53,050 bases of DNA from a virus. The stretch covers positions 1-53,050 of IMG/VR virus record IMGVR_UViG_3300037537_000966; one strand, written 5' to 3'. The position numbers and the translations under genes were made by a program. A model generated the notes under the pieces. It had not been told where the DNA came from and did not search any database. It worked only from the letters and a program-made list of their open reading frames with translations. Of this stretch, positions 6,945 to 12,654 are shown in pieces. Every line of letters begins with the position of its first letter. Position 1 is the stretch's first letter.

Positions 6945-7019
6945 TAAGTCATTGCCCACCAAAGAGTTACGGCGCGGGGGGAGGCCCGCCAACCTAAGTC
7001 TCTGATGCTCAGAGACTTA
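6945..7019. repeat. Palindromic intergenic element, copy 2
   Basis: Left arm TAAGTCATTGCCCACCAAAG..GTTAC, GC-rich core, right arm TAAGTCTCTGATGCTCAGAG..ACTTA. Directly follows tRNA-Cys and precedes the promoter at 7038. Confidence 0.85.
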
Positions 7020-7037
7020 TCGTGTTACTTTTTAAGG

Positions 7038-7066
7038 TTGACATGGAGGCCAGTTCGTGTTATACT
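7038..7066 (+). promoter_or_regulatory. Consensus sigma70 promoter, upstream of a tandem pair
   Basis: TTGACA (7038-7043), 17-nt spacer, TATACT (7061-7066). Downstream lies a 15-codon ORF at 7077-7124, then a second promoter. Confidence 0.7.
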
Positions 7067-7113
7067 TTAAGAAGTTATGGGGAGTACGCACACAAAAACC
7101 GCACATATTTTGC

Positions 7114-7142
7114 TTGACACTTGAGGGGTTTTCTGCTATACT
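7114..7142 (+). promoter_or_regulatory. Consensus sigma70 promoter for the Gp88-family gene
   Basis: TTGACA (7114-7119), 17-nt spacer, TATACT (7137-7142), then 10 nt to ATG 7153. Its position rules out the longer in-frame start at 7057. Confidence 0.8.
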
Positions 7143-7152
7143 CTTTTGCGTT

Positions 7153-7788
7153 ATGAGACTTACTGTCAAACTTGCAGAGGGACGCGTTGGTTCACTTTCC
7201 ACACCGTCGAAGATGCCCGGATTTGGTTATAGCACACCAGCCGAGGACTGTATAAAAGGTTCAAAAATGCGGACAGTTGTTAATTCAATCTGTTCTTTTT
7301 GCTATGCGCTCAAAGGGCGTTACGTTTTCCCTAAAGTAAAGGCCGCACAGAAGAAACGGCTGAAGTCATTGGGGCAACTCGATTGGGTTGACATGATGGT
7401 TTTCATGATTAACAAGAGGGAGAAGACTGGCTTTTTCCGTTGGCATGATGCTGGTGACGTTCAAGGCATCTGGCATCTTGAAAAGATTGCAGAGGTTGCA
7501 AGGCGATTGCCTCACATTCAATTTTGGTTGCCTACGAGAGAATACTCCTTTGTTCGTGAGTGGATGGCTTTTGGTCGTAGGCCCGACAATCTTATTATTC
7601 GATTGTCTGCCCTGATGATGGACGGTGCGCCGCCTGTTAGTCTGGCGAAGCGTTTAGGCTTAACAACGAGCGGAGCAAGAACTGACGGAAGTTTCACCTG
7701 TCCGGCATCGGAGCAAGGCAACGAGTGCAAGGACTGCCGAGCCTGTTGGGACGATACGGTTGAAAACATTGATTACAAAAAGCATTGA
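7153..7788 (+). CDS. Gp88-family phage protein, 211 aa
   Basis: The N-terminal half carries the pattern I associate with the mycobacteriophage Gp88-like family: SKMPGFGYSTPAEDC, GSKM, then SICSFCYALKGRY. A second Cys cluster near the C-terminus (CPASEQGNECKDCRACWD) makes metal or iron-sulfur binding likely. The family is found in many phages; function unknown. Start ATG 7153 chosen because the promoter -10 ends 10 nt upstream. The next promoter's -35 (7785) overlaps the stop codon. Confidence 0.75.
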   Translation: MRLTVKLAEGRVGSLSTPSKMPGFGYSTPAEDCIKGSKMRTVVNSICSFCYALKGRYVFPKVKAAQKKRLKSLGQLDWVDMMVFMINKREKTGFFRWHDAGDVQGIWHLEKIAEVARRLPHIQFWLPTREYSFVREWMAFGRRPDNLIIRLSALMMDGAPPVSLAKRLGLTTSGARTDGSFTCPASEQGNECKDCRACWDDTVENIDYKKH

Positions 7789-7813
7789 CATTTGAACAAG
7801 TCAGAGGTATACT
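7785..7813 (+). promoter_or_regulatory. Consensus sigma70 promoter
   Basis: TTGACA (7785-7790) overlapping the stop of the Gp88-family gene, 17-nt spacer, TATACT (7808-7813). ATG 7822 follows after 8 nt. Confidence 0.8.
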
Positions 7814-7821
7814 TAAAAGAG

Positions 7822-7893
7822 ATGAGCGTGATTTTCATTCTATTTCTAATATTTTTCGTGGCTTGGGGCTTGGACTACTTCAAGTATGATTAA
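7822..7893 (+). CDS. Single-pass membrane micro-protein, 23 aa
   Basis: MSVIFILFLIFFVAWGLDYF plus three residues, TAA at 7891-7893. Almost the whole peptide is one hydrophobic helix with a polar C-terminus. It has its own consensus promoter and nearly leaderless start, and the next promoter begins 7 nt after its stop, which supports it as a real gene. Function unknown. Confidence 0.6.
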   Translation: MSVIFILFLIFFVAWGLDYFKYD

Positions 7894-7900
7894 TTAGTTC

Positions 7901-7929
7901 TTGACATTGAGGGCAAAATGTGCTATACT
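7901..7929 (+). promoter_or_regulatory. Consensus sigma70 promoter
   Basis: TTGACA (7901-7906), 17-nt spacer, TATACT (7924-7929). Exactly 7 nt later is GCG AGT GAG AGA, a variant of the conserved MSER start segment in which the start codon is lost. Confidence 0.8.
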
Positions 7930-7963
7930 TTACCCAGCGAGTGAGAGAAAAACAAACTACAAA

Positions 7964-8395
7964 ATGGATACAAACATAACTTACTACAGACAGGTGTTCA
8001 GCAAAGACGATTGGGCAATAGGGATGGAGGGGACAGACCACGACTATATGGAACGTCGTTTCTGGGCGTTTTGGAACTGGAAAGCCACAAGCGGCAAACT
8101 CGATTGGTGGACAGACAACTTCGCCGTGTTCTGGACTGACGAAGCCAGATTCAAGCAAGCGGTGCTTGAGATATACAGGACGCAAGTCCTGCGCGATGTG
8201 GGAGCAGATACCTTGAAGGGACAGAAGGGCGGGGCAGATTTCTTTGCTCGTGATTGCGCGGATAGCTTTATGGACACGATGCTAAACGACGAGGTGTTCT
8301 ACACGGCGAAGATGAGGGCGATTGATACAACTACTCACGCAGAATTAACCATTGGCGCAGAGGACTTGAGCGATTACGACTCTGTTAAAGCGTAA
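7964..8395 (+). CDS. Hypothetical protein, 143 aa
   Basis: First usable start after the promoter is ATG 7964 (MDTNITYYRQVF); the preceding in-frame segment ASERKTNYK lacks a start codon, although it matches the MSERK start of other genes here, so the original start may have been mutated from GTG to GCG at 7937. The protein is rich in Trp and Phe (FWAFWNWKATSGKLDWWTDN) and in Asp, soluble in appearance. No family recognised. Confidence 0.7.
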   Translation: MDTNITYYRQVFSKDDWAIGMEGTDHDYMERRFWAFWNWKATSGKLDWWTDNFAVFWTDEARFKQAVLEIYRTQVLRDVGADTLKGQKGGADFFARDCADSFMDTMLNDEVFYTAKMRAIDTTTHAELTIGAEDLSDYDSVKA

Positions 8396-8401
8396 GACTT
8401 T

Positions 8402-8659
8402 ATGACGAAAGCGAAAGAAGTTAGGAACGGGTGCTTGTATTATAACAAGCAGAGCAAAAGAGTAGAGCGGGCAATTGGTCGAGTAGGCAGGCGAATATTT
8501 ACGTACTGCCACGACACTGACCCTTCAGTGGTTAAGGTCGATAACCTGATCAAGGCTAGCTCTAAGCAGGTAACCAACTATTTGGATGCTCCAAATAAAG
8601 GGAGGAGCTCCAAGATCAGGCGTGCCCTGAAGACAATAAGCAGTTTGAAGATTTTTTGA
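8402..8659 (+). CDS. Hypothetical basic protein, 85 aa
   Basis: ATG 8402, 6 nt after the previous stop, so probably co-transcribed with it. Highly basic (KQSKRVERAIGRVGRRIF, KGRSSKIRRALK), with an N-terminal CLYYN. A nucleic-acid binding role is possible. The stop is immediately followed by a candidate structured RNA. Confidence 0.6.
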   Translation: MTKAKEVRNGCLYYNKQSKRVERAIGRVGRRIFTYCHDTDPSVVKVDNLIKASSKQVTNYLDAPNKGRSSKIRRALKTISSLKIF

Positions 8660-8665
8660 TACAGT

Positions 8666-8756
8666 GTTGAGACCTCTCCGGCCATGGTGATCCGGGAGAG
8701 CCGGGTACAGGGTTTAGTTGTATCTCACCTTCATGAAACAGCCGGAAGGTCTCGAC
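8666..8756 (+). ncRNA. Candidate structured RNA element
   Basis: A closing helix of 10 perfect base pairs joins 8666-8675 (GTTGAGACCT) with 8747-8756 (AGGTCTCGAC) and continues with CCGGC (8678-8682) / GCCGG (8741-8745). Inside, GGTGA (8686-8690) can pair with TCACC (8725-8729), and CCGG-GAGAG-CCGG forms a small hairpin at 8692-8704. This is more ordered pairing than chance suggests. It lies between a stop codon and palindromic element 3, without a dedicated promoter, so a 3' UTR element or an excised RNA is possible. Class not recognised. Confidence 0.45.
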
Positions 8757-8767
8757 CCCTTAAACCC

Positions 8768-8834
8768 CTAAGTCGCAAAGACTTAGGGTGGGGGCCGGGG
8801 GCGGCTCCGTAACTCTCTCCGCACCAACGACTTA
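8768..8834. repeat. Palindromic intergenic element, copy 3 (degenerate left arm)
   Basis: The left arm is condensed to a perfect hairpin CCCTAAGTC-GCAAA-GACTTAGGG (8767-8789), followed by a GC-rich core and a right arm GTAACTCTCTCCGCACCAAC..GACTTA. The promoter at 8862 follows. Confidence 0.75.
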
Positions 8835-8861
8835 CCTTTTAAAAAAACTTTAAAAAAAAGG

Positions 8862-8890
8862 TTGACATTTACACCTTAACGTGTTATACT
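8862..8890 (+). promoter_or_regulatory. Consensus sigma70 promoter with A-tract
   Basis: A/T-rich tract, TTGACA (8862-8867), 17-nt spacer, TATACT (8885-8890); GTG AGT GAG AGA (8898) starts exactly 7 nt after the -10. Confidence 0.8.
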
Positions 8891-8897
8891 ATTGGAA

Positions 8898-9026
8898 GTG
8901 AGTGAGAGAAAACAACCAAAGGTTCGCAAGCAGGTGAAATGGAACACCGGCGAACGCATTCACAAAACTAAAAAAGGAAAAGGCTCTTATGATCGCAAAA
9001 CTGATAAACCCAAAGAAGATAACTGA
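8898..9026 (+). CDS. Small basic protein with ArfA-like KKGKGSYxRK motif, 42 aa
   Basis: GTG 8898 lies 7 nt after the -10 (leaderless). Product starts MSERKQPKVRKQVKWNTG and contains KTKKGKGSYDRK. The core KKGKGSY-x-RK matches the conserved segment of alternative ribosome-rescue factor A (ArfA), which recruits release factor 2 to stalled ribosomes; short basic phage peptides carry similar cores. ArfA is longer (about 55-72 aa) and has an N-terminal helix missing here, so ribosome rescue is only a suggestion. Overlaps the next gene by 38 nt. Confidence 0.55.
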   Translation: MSERKQPKVRKQVKWNTGERIHKTKKGKGSYDRKTDKPKEDN

Positions 9027-9570
9027 CTTCAACAGAACAAAAGCAGACCTTGAATTGTTTGCTATTTTTGCTGTCTGTGTTGCCGGAAAGAAGTCACAAC
9101 AAACTGCTGACAAAGTCAACGACCATTTCAGGGACACGGAGACACCAACCAAACGACTCACACCTTTCGAGACTATCAAAAGCCTTGTCAAGATAAGAGT
9201 TTTCGGAGCCTATTTGCAGATGGCAAAGGTTGGGCAATACAAAAGGATTTACAGAGCGTTAAGAGACTTGGCTGAATCTGGTATTGATTTGAAGACTTGC
9301 ACAGTTGAAGACCTTGAAGCAATTCATGGCATCGGGCCAAAGACAGCAAGGTTTATTATTATGCATTCCAGACCTTATCAAAGGCTGGCAACCTTAGACA
9401 CTCACATTTTAAAATGGATGAGAGACCAAGGGATCAAAACCCCAAAAGCAACGCCACAGAGTCAAAAATTATATAAAGAATTAGAACAAAAGTTCTTGAC
9501 ATTATGCGATAACTGTGGTATGATACCTTCTCAGTTAGACTTAGAGATATGGAAACAATACAGCAAATAG
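8989..9570 (+). CDS. HhH-GPD DNA glycosylase / endonuclease III-like
   Basis: 193 aa. Contains the helix-hairpin-helix LEAIHGIGPKTARFIIMH (about residues 109-126) and downstream LDTHILKWM with the Asp expected at the glycosylase active site, the HhH-GPD signature. No C-terminal four-Cys iron-sulfur cluster is present, so it is closer to the Ogg/AGOG-like or short HhH members than to classical Nth. It should excise damaged or modified bases; in a phage it may protect DNA or act on modified bases. ATG 8989 starts within the preceding small gene. A promoter for the next gene lies inside its 3' end. Confidence 0.75.
   Translation: MIAKLINPKKITDFNRTKADLELFAIFAVCVAGKKSQQTADKVNDHFRDTETPTKRLTPFETIKSLVKIRVFGAYLQMAKVGQYKRIYRALRDLAESGIDLKTCTVEDLEAIHGIGPKTARFIIMHSRPYQRLATLDTHILKWMRDQGIKTPKATPQSQKLYKELEQKFLTLCDNCGMIPSQLDLEIWKQYSK
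9496..9524 (+). promoter_or_regulatory. sigma70-type promoter inside the glycosylase gene
   Basis: TTGACA (9496-9501), 17-nt spacer, TATGAT (9519-9524); 24 nt to ATG 9549. Confidence 0.6.
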
Positions 9571-9893
9571 AAAAACCTAAATTCGCCTCTGCGCCTGATT
9601 GGCCGGGATTCTCAATGACATTCAAGAATGGTTGGGAGATATCGGTTCAGTTTGGTGGAGGGCACTACTGCTCCAACAGAATGAAGGATAGTTCATCCAG
9701 ACAGAGCGAGACAGCAGAGGTCGCTATCTTCGCTCCTGATAAAGATGGTTTCCCTAGAGAGTGGTGGTCATACGACGAAGACATTGACAATGTAGTCGAG
9801 CAGCCAGATGAGAGCTTTGTAAATGGTTGGCTAACAACTGACCAAGTAGCGAGTATAATAAATATAATATCTAATAAAAATGAGACTAAATAA
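9549..9893 (+). CDS. Conserved-type phage hypothetical protein, 114 aa
   Basis: ATG 9549 overlaps the glycosylase 3' end by 22 nt. The pattern FKNGWEISVQFGGGHYCS followed by TAEVAIFAPD and a C-terminal VNGWLTTDQVASIINII is one I recall from several phage hypothetical proteins; no function is assigned. Soluble, acidic. Overlaps the next gene (9880). Confidence 0.65.
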   Translation: METIQQIEKPKFASAPDWPGFSMTFKNGWEISVQFGGGHYCSNRMKDSSSRQSETAEVAIFAPDKDGFPREWWSYDEDIDNVVEQPDESFVNGWLTTDQVASIINIISNKNETK

Positions 9894-10152
9894 CATAAGC
9901 AATAATGAGACGGAAGTCATCTTCAATGAGAGACTTGTAGACGACAGCAAACGAGCAACCTTCTTCTTCTCGTATGGGACACCAGTCGCTGCTAAGGTAG
10001 GTGTCAAATATTACAAGACAGAAGAGAAGTTCAGCAAAACAACTTCGCGCCATATCAATAAGTGGTTAGAGGGTGTCCGAGTCGAGGTACAGCCTCAGAA
10101 CTGGTTTGCCAAGGCTATCCTTGAAGTACACGCGCCAATGTTCTCAACGTAA
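9880..10152 (+). CDS. Conserved-type phage hypothetical protein, 90 aa
   Basis: Contains FFFSYGTPVAAKV and TTSRHINKWLEG, a combination I recall from short phage proteins of unknown function. Starts 14 nt inside the preceding gene. Its TAA stop (10150-10152) lies in the left end of palindromic element 4. Last + strand gene before the strand switch. Confidence 0.65.
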   Translation: MRLNNISNNETEVIFNERLVDDSKRATFFFSYGTPVAAKVGVKYYKTEEKFSKTTSRHINKWLEGVRVEVQPQNWFAKAILEVHAPMFST

Positions 10153-10220
10153 CTTACTGGCGCAGAGAGACTTACGGTGGTGGGGGAGGCCGCGCGCGTA
10201 ACTCTTTGGTACTCAGTAGG
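10149..10220. repeat. Palindromic intergenic element, copy 4
   Basis: Left arm GTAACTTACTGGCGCAGAGA..CTTAC, GC-rich core, right arm GTAACTCTTTGGTACTCAG. The stop codon of the upstream gene is part of the left arm. Confidence 0.8.
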
Positions 10221-10230
10221 ATAAGAGAAA

Positions 10231-10268
10231 CCCCCCGCCAAGGAAAACCAAAAAACCTCGGCAGGGGG
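10231..10268. terminator. Long hairpin at the convergent junction, possible bidirectional terminator
   Basis: CCCCCCGCCAAGG (10231-10243) pairs over 13 positions (including G-U) with CCTCGGCAGGGGG (10256-10268); loop of A/C. Read from the - strand it is followed by TTTCTC. It sits where + and - transcription meet. Confidence 0.55.
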
Positions 10269-10325
10269 TCGTGTTATGAGGGAAAAGTGGGAAACCTGTT
10301 ACATTTTTTGGAGTGCTACTCCTAA

Positions 10326-10517
10326 CTAGGTGCTAACGTAGGTTGTATTCAGGCTTCCTAAATTTTGAGTCGTTGTCGCGCCACCAACAAATGCGCAGGT
10401 AAGTCCTGCTCCAGCGTAAGATGTCTTACCATCCCTGTCCCTAGCGCGTTTATAGCTTAAGGGCGATGGAGGCGTAGTAACCGCCGACTCTAAATCGTTC
10501 TGAGCGTCACGCTGCGT
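10326..10517 (-). pseudogene. Start-less ORF in frame with the 10545-10757 gene, separated by two stops
   Basis: 63 sense codons without an ATG/GTG/TTG start, ending at TAG 10326-10328. It is in the same frame as the upstream gene; only TAG (10545-10547) and TAA (10518-10520) interrupt them. The peptide (DGKTSYAGAGLTCAFVGG, NLGSLNTTYVST) looks natural. The TAA falls in a 35-bp hairpin that recurs at 12257-12291, suggesting insertion of that hairpin broke the gene. Stop-codon readthrough is an alternative. Confidence 0.45.
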
Positions 10518-10536
10518 TTAAAGCGTAGCACTCAGA
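10502..10536 (-). repeat. 35-bp hairpin repeat, copy 1
   Basis: Identical over 35 bp to 12257-12291. On the - strand it folds as GAGTGCTACGCT / AGCGTGACGCTC (11 of 12 paired). Here it is not followed by a T run and carries the second in-frame stop. Confidence 0.8.
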
Positions 10537-10544
10537 TTCGGTGG

Positions 10545-10757
10545 CTAGATAGCCACCGCGCTTTGGATTCCGTCGAAACGGAATCGTTTCCAAAGGCCAG
10601 ACTCCGTATCCTTGGCAGCCATTCCAGCGGAGTTGTCGCTCTCGCTGTAATTTGCAAACTGCTGGTCTAACTCGACCTTGTAGGAGTATGCCGTGTTGTC
10701 ACTATTAACCTGTCCCTCGTGGACAGCCGGTATGTAGTCGATTAAGAATTTCTTCAT
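10545..10757 (-). CDS. Hypothetical protein, 70 aa (possibly truncated)
   Basis: Begins MKKFLIDYIPAVHEGQVNSD, 24 nt after the -10 of its promoter. The frame continues past its TAG stop into a further 63-codon ORF (10326-10517), so the present protein may be the N-terminal half of a longer one. Around the stop, the DNA holds three consecutive perfect hairpins (for example GATTCCGT-CGAA-ACGGAATC at 10564-10583, and CGGTGGC/GCCACCG across the stop). No family recognised. Confidence 0.6.
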   Translation of the reverse strand: MKKFLIDYIPAVHEGQVNSDNTAYSYKVELDQQFANYSESDNSAGMAAKDTESGLWKRFRFDGIQSAVAI

Positions 10758-10781
10758 ATATTTCTTACTTCCAATAAATTA

Positions 10782-10810
10782 AGTATAACAGAAACTGAAC
10801 CCAAAGTCAA
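10782..10810 (-). promoter_or_regulatory. sigma70-type promoter for 10757
   Basis: Read on the - strand: TTGACT (10810-10805), 17-nt spacer, TATACT (10787-10782). Overlaps the 3' end of the upstream gene. Confidence 0.75.
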
Positions 10811-11019
10811 GACAAAAGTTGCTTTAATTGGTTCGGGCTTAAGATTTCGTCTATTTCAGCTTCCATCTCCTTGGCCCATTTGACCTCCTCTGGCGTATAC
10901 ATATCAGCCCATTCGATAACACCCATGCACTTGCCCTTAAGGCCAGCCAATTTACAACGCAAGGAGATGATGGTGTCTTGTGCCTTGTGCAGTTTCTTTA
11001 GGTTTTCTAATTCACTCAT
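10807..11019 (-). CDS. Hypothetical helical protein, 70 aa
   Basis: Starts MSELENLKKLHKAQDTI at ATG 11019, overlapping the stop of the upstream membrane protein gene. Highly charged and predicted helical. The start shares the MSE opening seen in many genes of this block. No family recognised. Confidence 0.65.
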   Translation of the reverse strand: MSELENLKKLHKAQDTIISLRCKLAGLKGKCMGVIEWADMYTPEEVKWAKEMEAEIDEILSPNQLKQLLS

Positions 11020-11168
11020 AGGTTTAAAAATGCCACTCTCCAGTATCTAAACACCTCGTCGAATCCAATGACGAATCCGCAAACGATAGCCAGAACCAGC
11101 GCGAAGCCAATCACGGGCGCATAATAATATCGAAGCATTGCCTCTTTGTAGTCTTTTGTTTCACTCAT
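11016..11168 (-). CDS. Single-pass membrane protein, 50 aa
   Basis: ATG 11168 (MSETKDYKEAM) is exactly 7 nt after the -10 box at 11176-11181, the leaderless spacing of this block; a longer upstream frame would run through the promoter. Residues about 16-35 (APVIGFALVLAIVCGFVIGF) form one transmembrane helix, followed by a basic C-terminus. It is translationally coupled to the next gene. Function unknown; a small inner-membrane effector is plausible. Confidence 0.65.
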   Translation of the reverse strand: MSETKDYKEAMLRYYYAPVIGFALVLAIVCGFVIGFDEVFRYWRVAFLNL

Positions 11169-11175
11169 TAGAATA

Positions 11176-11204
11176 AGTATAACAGGTTCTTGCGTAAATG
11201 TCAA
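11176..11204 (-). promoter_or_regulatory. Consensus sigma70 promoter for 11168
   Basis: TTGACA (11204-11199), 17-nt spacer, TATACT (11181-11176) on the - strand; 7 nt to ATG AGT GAA. Confidence 0.8.
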
Positions 11205-11212
11205 GCCTTTTT

Positions 11213-11377
11213 TTAGGTTTCGTGACGGTCGCACTCTTCGCAAATCACGCCCCAATCGTATGGGTTGCCCCATTCCCTGACTTCGTTTTCTTCGCTGTCT
11301 TCTGCGCTGCATTGGTCACAGGTCAGCACCTTGCCTGTGAAGCGGTCAAGTGTTTTTTCGTATTTCTTTTCCTTCAT
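11213..11377 (-). CDS. Zinc-ribbon micro-protein, 54 aa
   Basis: ATG 11377 (MKEKKYEKTLDRF) lies 10 nt after the -10 box. Two CxxC knuckles, CDQC and CEEC, about 29 residues apart, form a likely single zinc site. Between them is an acidic stretch (DSEENEVREWG). Small zinc ribbons in phages often bind nucleic acid or host RNA polymerase, but nothing here specifies the target. Confidence 0.65.
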   Translation of the reverse strand: MKEKKYEKTLDRFTGKVLTCDQCSAEDSEENEVREWGNPYDWGVICEECDRHET

Positions 11378-11387
11378 AACTGCAAAT

Positions 11388-11416
11388 ATGATAACACAAA
11401 ATGCCAAATATGTCAA
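11388..11416 (-). promoter_or_regulatory. sigma70-type promoter for 11377
   Basis: TTGACA (11416-11411), 17-nt spacer, TATCAT (11393-11388); 10 nt to ATG. Confidence 0.75.
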
Positions 11417-11421
11417 GAACT

Positions 11422-11772
11422 TTATTGACCTAAAATATGCCTTCCGTTGATGCTGACTATGTCCTTCTTAAATATAGGATCCCCTGTCTCGACAGAAATA
11501 AAGCTTTTATACTTGTAGGGGTTGTAGGTAATCCTCTCACTCTTTTCACCATCAAAAAACGCAACGTTGGTTGGTGTGCCGCTGATATAGGCATGGACGT
11601 TTTTTCTCTTTTCACGTAACACTTTTTTCCTGCCCGCGTGCTGGACATGGAACGTCACATCTTTCAATGTGATAGAGTCGACATGGTCAATCACGATGCC
11701 TCTTTTCCTGACGCTCAAGCATTTTTTATGCAGATTATAATAAACTTGCACTTTTTTATTTAGTACGTTCAT
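11422..11772 (-). CDS. Conserved-type phage hypothetical protein, 116 aa
   Basis: ATG 11772 overlaps the stop of the upstream gene. Contains VQVYYNLHKKCLSVRKRG, LKDVTFHVQHAGRKK and a distinctive RKNVHAYISG, an arrangement I recall from a family of short phage proteins with no known function. Basic, soluble, beta-rich in appearance. Second gene of the 11954 transcription unit. Confidence 0.65.
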   Translation of the reverse strand: MNVLNKKVQVYYNLHKKCLSVRKRGIVIDHVDSITLKDVTFHVQHAGRKKVLREKRKNVHAYISGTPTNVAFFDGEKSERITYNPYKYKSFISVETGDPIFKKDIVSINGRHILGQ

Positions 11773-11954
11773 AAGTTTTCAAGTTGTGCTTGGAAGTTCG
11801 CAAGTGGGCTGCCCGGATGGGGCTGCATCCCTCGTTTGAACTGCTCCCATGTTGGGCGGCGATCTTCAGGGATTGTTTTCCATTGTCTCATTTGGCGTTT
11901 GCGCACCTCTTCTACTCTCTTGAACTGGTCATCTGTCGTATCTGTACCTCTCAT
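11769..11954 (-). CDS. Hypothetical basic protein, 61 aa
   Basis: ATG 11954 is 10 nt after the -10 box. Sequence MRGTDTTDDQFKRVEEVRKR continues into a basic, Trp- and Pro-containing tail. Coupled to the next gene by an ATGA overlap. No family recognised. Confidence 0.65.
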   Translation of the reverse strand: MRGTDTTDDQFKRVEEVRKRQMRQWKTIPEDRRPTWEQFKRGMQPHPGSPLANFQAQLENL

Positions 11955-11964
11955 AACTGGTAAT

Positions 11965-11992
11965 AGTATAACAGAAATTGAGGAAAAGTCAA
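11965..11992 (-). promoter_or_regulatory. sigma70-type promoter for 11954
   Basis: TTGACT (11992-11987), 16-nt spacer, TATACT (11970-11965); 10 nt to ATG. A-rich tract upstream of the -35. Confidence 0.8.
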
Positions 11993-12009
11993 GCTTTTTT
12001 TTTGTTGTT

Positions 12010-12086
12010 GTAAACCATTGAGTACCAGAGAGTTGCGGCGGCGGGGGGGGAGCGGCTGACCTAAGTCATTGATAATCAACGACTTA
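12010..12086. repeat. Palindromic intergenic element, copy 5
   Basis: Left arm GTAAACCATTGAGTACCAGA..GTTGC, GC-rich core with a run of G, right arm CTAAGTCATTGATAATCAAC..GACTTA. The right arm contains the stop codon of the 12246 gene. Confidence 0.85.
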
Positions 12087-12246
12087 AAGCCTCGGCAATT
12101 GAGCCGAATCCGCGGTTGAAGGCTTGGCGATACTGCCTTGCCTTTTTGACCCGCTGGCGTTCCGCTTTGGCGGCGGCTGCACCAGCCCTCTGGCGTTTCC
12201 AATCCTCAAGATTTTTGAGGATGGTCTCATTATGGTTTTGAGACAT
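12076..12246 (-). CDS. Small basic Ala/Arg-rich protein, 56 aa
   Basis: ATG 12246 (MSQNHNETILKNLEDWKRQR) to TGA 12076-12078, whose stop lies inside palindromic element 5. Composition (Ala, Arg, Lys, Gln) and length suggest one long basic helix. No promoter of its own was found; it lies behind the terminator hairpin at 12251-12290. A longer overlapping frame exists in another phase but lacks this organisation. Confidence 0.5.
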   Translation of the reverse strand: MSQNHNETILKNLEDWKRQRAGAAAAKAERQRVKKARQYRQAFNRGFGSIAEALSR

Positions 12247-12250
12247 AAAT

Positions 12251-12290
12251 TTAAAAGAGCGTCACGCTGCGTTTAAAGCGTAGCACTCAG
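12251..12290 (-). terminator. Intrinsic terminator on the - strand, formed by the 35-bp hairpin repeat
   Basis: GAGTGCTACGCT / AGCGTGACGCTC stem (11 of 12 paired) followed on the - strand by TTTTAAATTT. Placed just after the stop of the 12654 gene. The same 35 bp (12257-12291) recur at 10502-10536. Confidence 0.75.
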
Positions 12291-12300
12291 ACACGACAGC

Positions 12301-12654
12301 TTACCAGCCGTCGTTGCAGCCGTAATCCTCATCACCGCTGTCGAAACAGCCGTAATCCTCATCCGTGCCGAATCCAGCACTTGCCAGCACATCGGCGTCA
12401 GCCATTGCGTCGCTGTGGAAACCGTCCGAAGGCTCGTCAGCATCGCTGCTGCCCGATTCCTCGAATGACCAAACCGACTCGACCTCGCCGTCATGCTCGC
12501 GCATGACATCCGTGCCGATATCGTTGGCGGCCTCAATCGCGTCCTCAAGCCCGTCATGGCTCACATCGAACATACGGAAAAGTCCGTCCTCATCCTTAAT
12601 GAAGTAGTGGTTCATATTATTTTCGTTTTTCATCTCTGTATTTCTCTCACTCAC
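12301..12654 (-). CDS. Acidic protein, 117 aa, paralogue of the 14297 protein
   Basis: GTG 12654 (MSERNTEMKNENN) lies 7 nt after the -10 box; ATG 12633 is an alternative start. The segment KDEDGLFRMFDVSHDGLEDA and a later VWSF are shared with the 14055-14297 product, so the two arose by duplication. The C-terminal half is extremely acidic with a repeated EDYGCxD pattern. Function unknown; DNA mimicry by the acidic tail is conceivable but speculative. Confidence 0.65.
   Translation of the reverse strand: MSERNTEMKNENNMNHYFIKDEDGLFRMFDVSHDGLEDAIEAANDIGTDVMREHDGEVESVWSFEESGSSDADEPSDGFHSDAMADADVLASAGFGTDEDYGCFDSGDEDYGCNDGW

Noticed and set aside
7057-7152. Upstream in-frame extension of the Gp88-family gene
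   Set aside because: It spans two promoters (7038-7066 and 7114-7142); the homologous region starts after ATG 7153.
7901-7963. TTG start at 7901 for the 143-aa protein
   Set aside because: This TTG is the -35 box of the promoter.
11951-12202. 83-aa - strand ORF overlapping palindromic element 5
   Set aside because: Runs through the element and the promoter for 11954; the 56-codon frame at 12076-12246 in another phase fits the gene spacing better.
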